DNA from: CAMYMQ01 sp963730305
GTDB lineage: Bacteria; Pseudomonadota; Alphaproteobacteria; Bin65
Length of the DNA: 64,000 nucleotides
NCBI GenBank assembly: GCA_963730305.1
Contig: CAVSRB010000004.1
Span: 248,001 to 312,000, forward strand
Direction: 5' to 3'
Positions 9,701-16,823 of the stretch are shown here, in pieces. Positions within the stretch are counted from its first letter, which is position 1. Every line of letters starts with the position of its first letter. A model generated the notes under the pieces. The model worked only from the letters and a program-made list of their open reading frames with translations, searched no databases and had not been told where the DNA came from. A program made the position numbers and the translations under genes.

Positions 9701-10031
9701 CCGCGCCCAGTTCGTTCGAGAGCTCGGTAAAGCCGGTGATATCGGCGAACAACACGGTAACCTGGCGCCGTTCTCCGGCTGCGGGCCGATGCTGCGCACT
9801 ACTGTCCATCGGTGGCACAGGCGCCAATGGGGGCTCCGGGGCCTCACGGTCAGTCAGGGCCGCGATTGCCCGCAGCAGCTTCTTGCGTGGACCCATCGGG
9901 AGGCCGAGTTCGCGCAGATCGGCATCTGTCAGGTCGCTGGCAGCATCGAGGTCGATCTGATGCTCGGCAAACAAGGCCGTCCAGTCCTGAAGACCGATGC
10001 TCGCGAGCCATCGCTCAACGTCTTCGGGCAT
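6714..10031 (-). CDS. SAM domain-class III cyclase-AAA ATPase-TPR regulator
   Basis: This 1,105-residue multidomain protein begins with a SAM-like domain (about 1-58). A class III nucleotide cyclase domain follows (about 88-265) with metal-binding Asp in FADITGF (D97), the K137/D141 pair in VDKHIGDSV, and Asn212 and Arg216 in VNLASRL, so it should be catalytically competent. Next is a P-loop ATPase with Walker A GEAGIGKT (307-314) and Walker B FLVVEDIHWAD. The C-terminal half is helical TPR-like repeats. This architecture is well known in alphaproteobacteria and actinobacteria as adenylate/guanylate cyclase with AAA and TPR. The start at 10031 has GGAGG upstream. It is flanked on both sides by nearly identical repeats (copies B and C). 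The signal sensed is unknown. Confidence 0.9.
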   Translation of the reverse strand: MPEDVERWLASIGLQDWTALFAEHQIDLDAASDLTDADLRELGLPMGPRKKLLRAIAALTDREAPEPPLAPVPPMDSSAQHRPAAGERRQVTVLFADITGFTELSNELGAEETHSLLNRYFAAVDDIVESHGGTVDKHIGDSVMAVFGAPVAHTDDPERAVRAALAIQAIMPSVSGEVKRPLKVHIGVASGQVVASGVGGDAHYTVTGESVNLASRLTDTAGPGETFISRAVHRAVENIVECEDFGDVSLKGIAEPVRAFALRGVWSEDTVQTVRPFVGRRAELQQFAAVAATCAETGTGQAFLLRGEAGIGKTRLTEKYEGIARDHGFDCHRTLVLDFGVGKGQDAVRGLVRHLLAIPSRSDKATRAAAADRIYATGLLDRARAMYLNDLLDLPQSPELRSLYDAMDNAKRNQGRRETVAALVAALSRSRPMFLVVEDIHWADNFILEQLAELTRSIADKPVMLVMTSRIEGDPIGHAWRSSTAPTPLTTIDLSALRRDDAMALAAEFFDATNQFAMSCVERADGNPLFLEQLLRSAETATKDSVPGSVQSIVQARVDALEPHDKQAILAASVLGQRFSLDALRNLIESPNYICTGLVERYLVRPDGDDYLFAHALVREGVYSSLLTSRRAELHRSAAAWYEGTDPILCAEHLDRADDPAAALAYCKAAEAQVVALHFERALSLCERGVELAEDPAVKCDLMCLRGDALRNTGATEASIAAFEIALQEAGDDMQRCRAWIGMADGLRVADRQTPALEVLEKAEAAAARHGLPAELSQIHYLRGNVYFPLGKIDGCLAEHEKALRFARTVGSAESEALALGGLGDAHYLRGHMRTACDQFRACVDLCREHGYGRIEVANRHMVGWTRIYLMEFNEALEDARESIKLAAEVSHRRAELLGLMLAGTVELAFKHTQAAKVHLERGLELSRAISAGNFEIQTLARLAQANGAEGNIAEARNHAGQAVDLMRTIGTTFFGPVALAIWASFDDDNESRWKVLKEAEGILDSGCVAHNHFWFGDVAIEQALGACEWDGAVHFADRLDAYTQDQPLEWPSFISARGRALAAWGLGDRSPTLADELAHLKATAERVGLKSAVPALDRALAAAP

Positions 10032-10423
10032 GGGCAACCTCCAAACCCGAATTGTGCGCGCCACCAAGTTGAATGCCAAGCCGAATGTCGCCTTCGGGTC
10101 AGGAACGGTCGTAGGCCAAGCCCCAGCGGCACGTCCGGTTTTGAGCGAAAAGCGGACGCACCAGTGGCAGGAGCGTCACATCCGCTCCTAGCCATTTGGC
10201 GACATTGGCGGTTGTTGACGACCACTTGAAGTGGCCCTCCGCGACACTGCCGGAGACACAACCACCCACAACATTCGGCTGCCACCGCGTGGCCAGGGCG
10301 GGTGGTGCCGCCAGCGGCGATGCGCAGATGTGTCTGCGCCTTTATGACCCATTCCCGTTCGCCCTCGAGCATGACCAGTTCAGCAAAAGACAGTGGCGAA
10401 GCAAACGGTCGATGGAGGAATAA
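10032..10423. other. Intergenic with repeat copy C
   Basis: This is the divergent spacer between the large cyclase gene (minus) and the secreted-protein gene (plus). It holds repeat copy C and presumably both promoters; no gene is seen. Confidence 0.5.
10096..10190. repeat. Island repeat, copy C (longest)
   Basis: This copy combines the left half shared with copy B (GGTCAGGAACGGTCGTAGGC and onward) with the right half shared with A and D (GCGGACGCACCAGTGGCAGG, then AGCGTCACATCC). It is the most complete form of the unit in the window. Confidence 0.75.
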
Positions 10424-10840
10424 ATGAGAACGCTGCTTTTAGGTGCTTTGCTGCTGGCATCCCCGAGCTTGGCCTATGGCGCCGAGACTTTCCAATGGAA
10501 GGTCGACTGCATTTGCCAAAGCGGCGCCGGGACCGGCCAAATCCTTGGCCATGTACGCGTCACCAAGGCCAATTTCGACGAGATCAAGAGAATGTTGCTG
10601 GCCGGCAGCAACAAATCGGGCGCCAAAGTCACCTTGTTGGGCAAGAACTGCGGCGACCTCAAGATGTGCGGAAAATCGTACGCCGACCCCAAGAATCCGA
10701 AGCAGAACATCCCCATTGCAGGGCCCAAAACCGTCAAGGTCACGGTCACCGGCGGCATGCCCACGAGGGGGTTCGATCTGGTGATCGAACGGCTGCGTGT
10801 CGGCAACAGACTGATGATCGGAGGCAATGAGGCCAAATAA
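10424..10840 (+). CDS. Small secreted protein, unknown
   Basis: The 138-residue protein has a clear signal peptide (MRTLLLGALLLASPSLAYGA, cleavage about residue 20). Four cysteines are visible in the mature part (CIC near residue 30, NCG near 75, MCG near 81), suggesting a disulfide-bonded periplasmic or exported domain. The sequence is rich in Lys and Gly. GAGGA lies just before the ATG. It is followed after 56 bases by the TPR gene on the same strand, so the two may be co-transcribed. No family is recognised. Confidence 0.65.
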   Translation: MRTLLLGALLLASPSLAYGAETFQWKVDCICQSGAGTGQILGHVRVTKANFDEIKRMLLAGSNKSGAKVTLLGKNCGDLKMCGKSYADPKNPKQNIPIAGPKTVKVTVTGGMPTRGFDLVIERLRVGNRLMIGGNEAK

Positions 10841-10896
10841 CCAACGGCGCGTTCGCGAGACCGGGACAAAAATCGAACCCCAGAGGCCCACCTACC

Positions 10897-11461
10897 ATGA
10901 AACGACTTTCTTACCTGCTCGCCATCCTCGTACTCGTTGGCCTGGCCCTCCCAGCAGGACATGCGTTGGCCGACAACAAGGGCAGCAGCGAGGCCGACCG
11001 GATGCTGTCGGCTGCTGCCAAGTTGAACTACAAGGGCGACGCCAAGGGCGCGCTTGCGCTCTACACCAAGGCGATCGACTCCAAGCAACTCAAGGGACTG
11101 AAGCTCGCCGGCGCCTACAACGAGCGCGGCGTAATCCTGTCCGGACTGGGCCGCAAGCAGGACGCAATTGCCGAATTCACGTTAGCGATCAACTTGCTGC
11201 CGAAGACAGCCCTACTATTACGGCAACCGCGCCCGCACCTACATGACGCTCAAGCAGCCGGCCAAGGCGGCGGCCGATTTCGGCAAGGTCATCGAATTCA
11301 GTACCAAGCCATCCGGGTTCGCCTATTTCGACCGCTGCCAGGCCTACGCCGCAGCCAAGATGCGCGCCAAGGCGATCGCCGATTGCGAGAAAGCGCTCGA
11401 ACTCAAGCCAAAGCACAGCCGCGCCAAGGCGCTTCTGGCCGAGCTGAAGAAAGGCGGCTGA
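10897..11461 (+). pseudogene. Secreted TPR-repeat protein, frameshifted
   Basis: The N-terminal frame gives a signal peptide (MKRLSYLLAILVLVGLALPA) and a first TPR region including ALALYTKAID and AYNERGVILSGLG. The C-terminal TPR (AAADFGKVIEF, then AIADCEKALELKPKHSRAKA) is in another frame ending at 11461. Restoring one base at about 11203 and another at about 11211 gives the continuous sequence LLPEDSPYYYGNRARTYMTL, a typical TPR junction. Both missing bases fall in short runs of identical bases (GG and CCC). The intact product would be about 188 residues, a periplasmic TPR scaffold. It follows the small secreted protein and may act with it. Confidence 0.65.
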
Positions 11462-11870
11462 GCGGGGTCGGCCGGACGGGTGAAGGTGTGAGAACGTCGG
11501 AGAGAAACCGGTCCATGTGAGCGGCCGGGATGGTCTTGCCACGGCGGCGACATAGTCAGCCATCCATTAGCCTTCGGCCCTTTGCAGCTTGAAGGCGGGA
11601 CATGACGGGCCCTCACCAGACTTGTCTCAGTATGTCTGCCTTGGGACAGAAGCAGCCGTCACGCGGCTGATCGCACCACGTCAGGTCTGGGGCGGGAAGC
11701 GGACGCACCGGTGGCAAGGGCGTAACGTCCGGCTGTAGCCACAGGAAGACATGAGGGCTTCCGCAATTGCGTCACATCCACGCCGTCGTCGAGGAGGACG
11801 GTTTATGCCCCTGCACTGGAAATCGTCGTGCGCTGAGCGTAAGGTTTCCGAGCTGGCCAAGGGAGGCGGT
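11462..11870. other. Intergenic with repeat copy D
   Basis: No gene is recognised between the TPR remnant and the hydrolase-cyclase gene. The interval holds repeat copy D and presumably the promoter of the downstream gene. Confidence 0.45.
11682..11741. repeat. Island repeat, copy D
   Basis: Contains GGCGGGAAGCGGACGCACCG, GTGGCAAGGGCGTAACGTCC and GGCTGTAGCC, aligning to the right half of copies A and C. Confidence 0.6.
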
Positions 11871-13187
11871 ATGAACACGCCCCAGACACGCTACGCAAAA
11901 AGCGGCCAAGTCCATATTGCCTATCAAGTTTTTGGCGACGGGCCTGTCGACATCGTCATGGCGCCGGGTTTCGTTTCTCATATTGAGAACTATTGGACCG
12001 AACCTCGCTTCGCGCGCTGGCTGGAGAGGCTGGGTCAAGGTTGCCGGGTTGTTATCTTCGACAAGCGCGGAACAGGGCTTTCCGACAGCGTCCATGATCT
12101 GCCTGCGATGGACGAGCGCATGGACGACGTGCGCGCCGTCATGGATGCCGAATCCATAGAAAAGGCGGCTCTGTTTGGGATTTCCGAGGGCGGCTCGCTA
12201 GCGGCTTTGTTCGCGGCCAGCCATCCGGATCGCTGCAGGGCGCTGGTGCTTTACGGCGCCTTCGCCCGCTTCAAATCGTGGCTCCCGACAGAGGAGGCCC
12301 TCGACGAGTTCCTGTCCTACATCGACACCAATTGGGGCTCTGGCGAAAGCTTGCCGATGTTTGCACCCAACTTTGCCGAAGATCGGATGCTCAAGGAATG
12401 GTGGGGGCGGTTCGAGCGGCTGGGGGCAAACCCCGGGGCAGCAATCGCTCTCATGACGATGAACAGCCAAATCGACGTATCGCCCGTTCTCGACTCAATC
12501 CGAATGCCCACGCTCGTGGTACATCGAGCCGGCGACACGACGATCGATATCGAGGGCGGCCGTGAGTTGGCTCGATTGATACCCAACGCGAAAATCTTGG
12601 AACTGCCAGGGGCGGATCACATCCCGTTTGTCGGCGATCGTGCGGACGCAATTGTCGACGAGATACACGAATTTCTGGTCGGCTCCAGAACCGAGGACAT
12701 TAGCGAACGCACGCTTGCTACCGTAATGTTCACCGACATTGTCGGCTCGACCAAACGCGCAGAGACGCTCGGCGACCTACGCTGGCGCGACATGCTCGCT
12801 GCACATGACGACACGGTACGTCGCGAGATCGAACATTTCCGCGGACGCGAGATCAAGTCGCTCGGCGACGGCTTCTTGGCCACCTTCGACGGTCCGGGCC
12901 GGGCGGTTCGGTGTGCAGTTGCAATTTCAAAGGCCGTCAATAACCTCGGTATGGAGGTCCGAGTTGGCTTGCACACTGGCGAGGTTACCCTGAGCGATCG
13001 CGATGTGCAGGGCATAGCGGTACACATTGCGTCGCGCGTTGTCGGCCAAGCTGGCCCAGGTGAGGTGTACGTCTCGCGCACCGTGCGTGACCTGGTAGCA
13101 GGCTCAAACATCGCATTCGGTAGCCTGGGGCCTCGTCATCTGGCGGGTGTCGAGGAGCCGATGGAAATCTATGCCGTCGCTCCATGA
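11871..13187 (+). CDS. Alpha/beta-hydrolase fused to class III cyclase
   Basis: The 438-residue protein has two domains. Residues 1-270 form an alpha/beta-hydrolase with the nucleophile elbow GISEGG (S105), a candidate acid D222 (HRAGD) and catalytic H250 (GADHIPF). Residues 283-438 form a class III nucleotide cyclase: metal Asp in MFTDIVGST (D289), K329 and D333 in REIKSLGDGF, and R389 in VHIASRV. The transition-state Asn expected four residues before that Arg is His (H385), as in some members of this fusion family, so cyclase activity is uncertain. The start at 11871 is supported by GGAGG directly upstream; an upstream extension from 11751 reads through spacer. Such fusions are known in rhizobia and mycobacteria; the hydrolase may sense or process a small ester ligand (inference). 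Confidence 0.88.
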   Translation: MNTPQTRYAKSGQVHIAYQVFGDGPVDIVMAPGFVSHIENYWTEPRFARWLERLGQGCRVVIFDKRGTGLSDSVHDLPAMDERMDDVRAVMDAESIEKAALFGISEGGSLAALFAASHPDRCRALVLYGAFARFKSWLPTEEALDEFLSYIDTNWGSGESLPMFAPNFAEDRMLKEWWGRFERLGANPGAAIALMTMNSQIDVSPVLDSIRMPTLVVHRAGDTTIDIEGGRELARLIPNAKILELPGADHIPFVGDRADAIVDEIHEFLVGSRTEDISERTLATVMFTDIVGSTKRAETLGDLRWRDMLAAHDDTVRREIEHFRGREIKSLGDGFLATFDGPGRAVRCAVAISKAVNNLGMEVRVGLHTGEVTLSDRDVQGIAVHIASRVVGQAGPGEVYVSRTVRDLVAGSNIAFGSLGPRHLAGVEEPMEIYAVAP

Positions 13188-13832
13188 CGAATAGCCATAG
13201 CCAGCGCGCAGTGAATTGCTTGTAAAGTTCCTGTTCGGGTCAAAAGCCGCATTGGAGGGCTTCGGCACCCGACGACCGCTTTTGGACCTCTAGCGGACGA
13301 ACCACGACTGCGCGACCGCTTTCGGACCTAAAGCGGACCTCGCCGAGACGGCGCTCCATGGCCGAGTGTAGCCAATTCCGGAAAAGATTACTCTTATTCG
13401 TGACGGTTGCCAGGGCACTTTACAACAAGCTGCTTTAGTCGAAGCCAATTTCGGCCAATTCCCACTATGCGAGTAGTGCGAAGCCCCTGACTAACACAGC
13501 CAGCGCTATTCTTGCAGACAGGTCCAGATAGCGTTCGATCAAGTTCCCGAGCAGCGGATTGAAAAATGCAGAGCGCCCCGCACACGGCGAATAAGCGGAA
13601 CCGCTCCGCTGGGCCAGCGACACGCCGTTGATGACCAGAATCCTGCAAGGTGAACAGCTGGTGATAATCTTCGCCTTGTGGGGTATCGGCGTGAGGCCAC
13701 CGCACACCTACCCAGCAGCATCGGCACTAGGCGCACGATCGCTTGTGGCGGAAAGAAGGCCGCCGATGACCTTCTTCTACTGAACCGGAGGGCCACAACT
13801 AGGCGACGATTTGGGCAACTGGGCCCGATGGA
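13188..13832. other. Intergenic, degenerate repeats, no credible gene
   Basis: The first part (13232-13345) contains diverged repeat-like sequence with three AGCGGAC-type cores. The remainder has overlapping short frames on both strands with no family resemblance, possibly gene debris. Confidence 0.45.
13232..13345. repeat. Diverged island repeat cluster, copy E
   Basis: The interval contains CTAGCGGACGAACCACGACT and TAAAGCGGACCTCGCCGAG, and the inverse form GACCGCTTTTGGACC, alternating in orientation. It resembles A-D only around the AGCGGAC core, so membership is tentative. Confidence 0.35.
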
Positions 13833-14294
13833 CTATTCGGTGTGTTCGCAGTCCGGCTGCAAGTATTTGATTTGGTTCAGGACCAATTTGTCGATCAGTG
13901 GATCAAACGCCTGCCCATTTTGTTTAAGTTCCCGCCAACCATCGTGTGTCAGATAGACAACGGTCCGCCGGCCTTCTCGCTGGGTGTAGACAGTTCCCTG
14001 CTCTTTCATCTCGTCTAAATGACGGAATATGGTCGTCCGTGGCAGGCAGAGGGCACAAGACAGGGCTGAAATGTCATACGGGCGATTTTCCAGTTCCCCC
14101 GTCGCGACGAGATAACGGATCGGCCCCTTCGTCGGCAAAGAGTCGCGCGCGGTAAATGATATGATCAGATCGACGATATGGCGATAACGATCATGCCACT
14201 CCGGGGACGCCACCTGCGCTCTAATGGCAGCGACGTCGTCGGGAATTTCTGGCGATCGCTCCTTAACCTCATAGTTTTGGTCCTGATCGACCAT
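13833..14294 (-). CDS. Winged-helix DNA-binding regulator
   Basis: The 153-residue protein begins MVDQDQNYEVKE with GAGGAG upstream of the ATG at 14294. The C-terminal half has a helix-turn-helix followed by a wing: DISALSCALCLPRTTIFRHL, then EMKEQGTVYTQREGRRTVVYLT. This is the arrangement of MarR/ArsR-type winged helices, and similar small regulators are frequent on alphaproteobacterial mobile elements. The N-terminal half is helical (YRHIVDLIISFTARD) and may dimerise. No ligand-binding pocket can be inferred. It stands alone, facing away from the tRNA gene. Confidence 0.7.
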   Translation of the reverse strand: MVDQDQNYEVKERSPEIPDDVAAIRAQVASPEWHDRYRHIVDLIISFTARDSLPTKGPIRYLVATGELENRPYDISALSCALCLPRTTIFRHLDEMKEQGTVYTQREGRRTVVYLTHDGWRELKQNGQAFDPLIDKLVLNQIKYLQPDCEHTE

Positions 14295-14379
14295 CCCATC
14301 TCCTCTGCGGTCCGCAAAGCGAGTATAGGTCAAATGCGACAGCGGGTCTCATAGTCTAAAATCCGATTTGGATAGTAGT

Positions 14380-14658
14380 TCAATCCCGCTGCACGTCGGC
14401 CGTGATGGGAGTGGCGGAAATCGACACTCGGTGAATTTTCAACTCTTTGCGTACTTCGCGCCAAGTAAGTACTTCAAAGAAGTTGCGCGACCAATACAGG
14501 TCGCCGACGAACGGTAGGCGGATGTAGAGAAATCGCCAACCAATACTAAGCACAAAACTACTGCCGATATGAACGCCAAACATCCAGATTCCTTGCATAT
14601 CAGAACGAAAGCGCTTTGTGATCTTGGCTGGATTACGGATTTTCTTGTAATTGTTCAA
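14380..14658 (-). CDS. Hypothetical protein, 92 aa
   Basis: A 92-residue frame starting MNNYKKIRNPAKITKRF, basic at the N-terminus, with a hydrophobic middle (about residues 25-50, MFGVHIGSSFVLSIGW) that could be one membrane helix. Its base composition is low in GC compared with the core genome, consistent with island DNA. No ribosome-binding site is obvious and no family is recognised. Confidence 0.35.
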   Translation of the reverse strand: MNNYKKIRNPAKITKRFRSDMQGIWMFGVHIGSSFVLSIGWRFLYIRLPFVGDLYWSRNFFEVLTWREVRKELKIHRVSISATPITADVQRD

Positions 14659-15614
14659 TCATAAACACTTTAGGCTGGCGAGGCTTGTCTGGGTCGGCCT
14701 GCACCAGCTTTTCCGGACTATCCTCCCGAAGGCCACGGATCGGCAGGCGGCGACCCGCAGCAGGCTGTCTTTATGCCAGGCGCCTTGAGGCGCCGCGCTG
14801 GTATTGCATTTGAAGAACGAAATCAAGTTCCGACTGACGCGGCTGATACGAATCGGCTTGAAGCGCATGACCGCTTCGACGAGTAGGCACCTGTCGGTCG
14901 ACCCGACTCCAAAGGGGCTATCTATTGTGACTTCCCAATTGGCAGCGGTGCAGCCGTACTTGTCGCCCGTTACAAACCCACGAGCGAAGATCGATAAGAT
15001 CCCTGTCTCGCGCCACCGTGTATGCCCCCACCTGGCCCTGGCCTTTTATGCGCAGTACGCGCGTGAGAAGCGGCAGGTTGAATTAAATTCAAGATTTCAA
15101 GTTGGGCCAGCAGGGAGCAAGCAGCCGGTGATTAAAATATTCGATAATTCGATAGATTTCTGCGGACCTGGGTTAATGCCTTGCCGAGTTCGTGTCTCGG
15201 CCGATGGCGAGCTGGGCAGTTTTCTACCAGTACGCGCGCGAGGTGTCAGATACATCGGCTGGGTTCTGTCGTAGATCGATATGGGACCCATTGCTTCGAG
15301 GAATAGAGGCATCGATGGCGTGACATGGGACCCAAACGCATCGGGTTCCCATCTGTGAAGCTTCACATCCAGATCGAACCTCGGTTGTGAACGGTGGCCC
15401 AACATTTTCGGGCGCCTGCCCGGTCCAGGCTTTGGAGGGGCTCTTGCAAGCCCAAGAGGCCGCAGACGATGAAACGAGTGTGGAGACCTCGGTGAACGCT
15501 CGCGCGCGCGAGTAGAGCCTGGTGTGACCCGCCGATTTTGTTACCCCCGTGTTACCCTAAACTGGAGATAGCCCGAAGAAGCGCAGCCCAAATCGGATAA
15601 GTCATTGAAAAATA
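14659..15614. other. Island-end spacer, no credible gene
   Basis: A frame at 14804-15274 is open but shows no domain, weak initiation and no codon pattern like the neighbouring genes. No integrase, excisionase or attachment repeat could be recognised between here and the tRNA gene. Confidence 0.4.
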
Positions 15615-15691
15615 TGGCGCGCCCCGGAGGATTCGAACCCCCAACCTCCTGATCCGTAGTCAGGTGCTCTATCCAGTTGAGCTAGGGGCGC
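15615..15691 (-). tRNA. tRNA-Arg (anticodon ACG), CCA encoded
   Basis: On the minus strand the 7-bp acceptor arms GCGCCCC (15691-15685) and GGGGCGC (15625-15619) pair. The D-arm region is TAGCTCAACTGGATAGAGCA. The anticodon stem-loop CCTGA-CTACGGA-TCAGG has anticodon ACG, and the T-arm has the GGTTCGAATCC signature. The 3' CCA is encoded (15617-15615). The 3' end faces the low-GC accessory region, the usual orientation for an integration site. Confidence 0.95.
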
Positions 15692-15776
15692 GCAGGCGCC
15701 GGCCGGCGCGTGACAGGCCGGCGGCGAAGGAGCCGGAAGCTAAGCAATCTCCCCCGGCTTTTCAAGGGCGATCGAC

Positions 15777-15843
15777 GGGCCGGCGACCGGTCGCCGACTG
15801 GCGGCCGACTGGCGGCCGACTGGCGACCGACCGGCGGCCGGCA
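15777..15843. repeat. 11-bp tandem repeat, about 4 copies
   Basis: The unit GCCGACTGGCG occurs three times in a row, with diverged copies on each side (such as ACCGACCGGCG). It is in the spacer between the tRNA gene and the lipoprotein gene. Confidence 0.75.
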
Positions 15844-15923
15844 GGGCCGGTGCCCGCGACGCGGTGTTGCCAAGCCTCGTGCGCCTTGGCATTGTTCGGC
15901 AAGCCTAATCGCCGGAACAGGTC

Positions 15924-16790
15924 ATGATGCGTGCGCGCCACTCTTTCCGCCTCCCGCTCGCCGCGGCAGCGCTTGCCCTGCTGTCGCTCGGAGGCTGCAA
16001 GACCGTCGACGACGCCACCTTCTTCGCCTTCGCCGGCGAGGTTCCCGGGTCGCGGTCGCCCTTCGTCGATTACGACATCGCCGCGCGCCTGGCCCAGGGC
16101 CCGCCGGCGCTGCGGCTGATCAGCTACCGGCCGGCGGTCGCGCCGGACGGCAAGGCCGTCGGCGAAACGGCGCAGGTGCGCACGGCGTTCGCCAACGTCC
16201 GCCAGCAGCTCAGCGACCGGGACGACGAGCTGCGCTTCCGCCGCCGCTCGCTGGTCCTCTACGGCATCGAGTACGTGAAGTCGCTCAAGGAGCTCCGCTA
16301 CAATCCCGGCGACCCGCTCCCGGCCTACAACTCGGAATTCCGCGGCTATATCCGCGGCGCCCACGCCGCGCTCAACAATCTCGAGGGCGACCTCGCCAAG
16401 ATGAACGGCACGCTGGCGCGGCTCGACGGCAACCTGAAGACCGCCGACGCGGTGGCGGCCCGCGCCCGGACCCTGGCGTCCGCGCCGCCCGAGACGGGCA
16501 CCGACCCCGGGCTCCGCGCCGCGCTGGCCAAGGCCGCCGAGACCACCGCCAAGGTCGGGCACATGCTGGCGACCCAGACCCGCAACGACCTCGGCGCCTA
16601 TGTCGTCTACATCAGCCGCCAGCGCGAGGCGCTGAACCGGCTCGACCGCCAGGTCCATTCGGCGCGCGGCCCGACCCCGATGGAGAAGTTCCGCGCGACC
16701 AAGACGCTGGTCCATTGGCTGCCCAAGAGCTGGCAGCCGAAGGGGTACCGCGACCAGGACCTGGACAAGAAAGACGACACCAAGTGGTAG
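15924..16790 (+). CDS. Predicted lipoprotein, unknown
   Basis: This 288-residue protein has a lipoprotein signal: charged MMRARHSFRL, a hydrophobic core, and the lipobox LSLGGC with Cys at residue 25, so it should be lipidated and anchored to the inner or outer membrane. The mature part is largely helical and charged, with a central stretch (about residues 90-125) of arginine-rich helix and a later coiled-coil-like segment (about 145-190). The C-terminus ends in a Lys/Asp-rich tail. No known domain is recognised. It is the first core gene after the tRNA and appears monocistronic. Confidence 0.75.
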   Translation: MMRARHSFRLPLAAAALALLSLGGCKTVDDATFFAFAGEVPGSRSPFVDYDIAARLAQGPPALRLISYRPAVAPDGKAVGETAQVRTAFANVRQQLSDRDDELRFRRRSLVLYGIEYVKSLKELRYNPGDPLPAYNSEFRGYIRGAHAALNNLEGDLAKMNGTLARLDGNLKTADAVAARARTLASAPPETGTDPGLRAALAKAAETTAKVGHMLATQTRNDLGAYVVYISRQREALNRLDRQVHSARGPTPMEKFRATKTLVHWLPKSWQPKGYRDQDLDKKDDTKW

Positions 16791-16823
16791 CCGGCCCCGC
16801 GTGAGGCCCCACGCGGTGATCGC

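Noticed and set aside
13394..13796. Overlapping minus-strand frames that might be transposase debris
   Set aside because: No DDE motif, inverted terminal repeat or target duplication could be found, so no insertion sequence is called.
14804..15274. Plus-strand frame of 156 codons near the tRNA gene
   Set aside because: No family resemblance, no ribosome-binding site, and composition like that of a spacer; treated as non-coding.
1..15600. Prophage
   Set aside because: No capsid, portal, terminase, tail or lysis gene is visible; only one mobile-type ATPase supports mobility.
15777..15843. Possible CRISPR-like array
   Set aside because: The repeats are 11 bp and contiguous without unique spacers; this is an ordinary tandem repeat.
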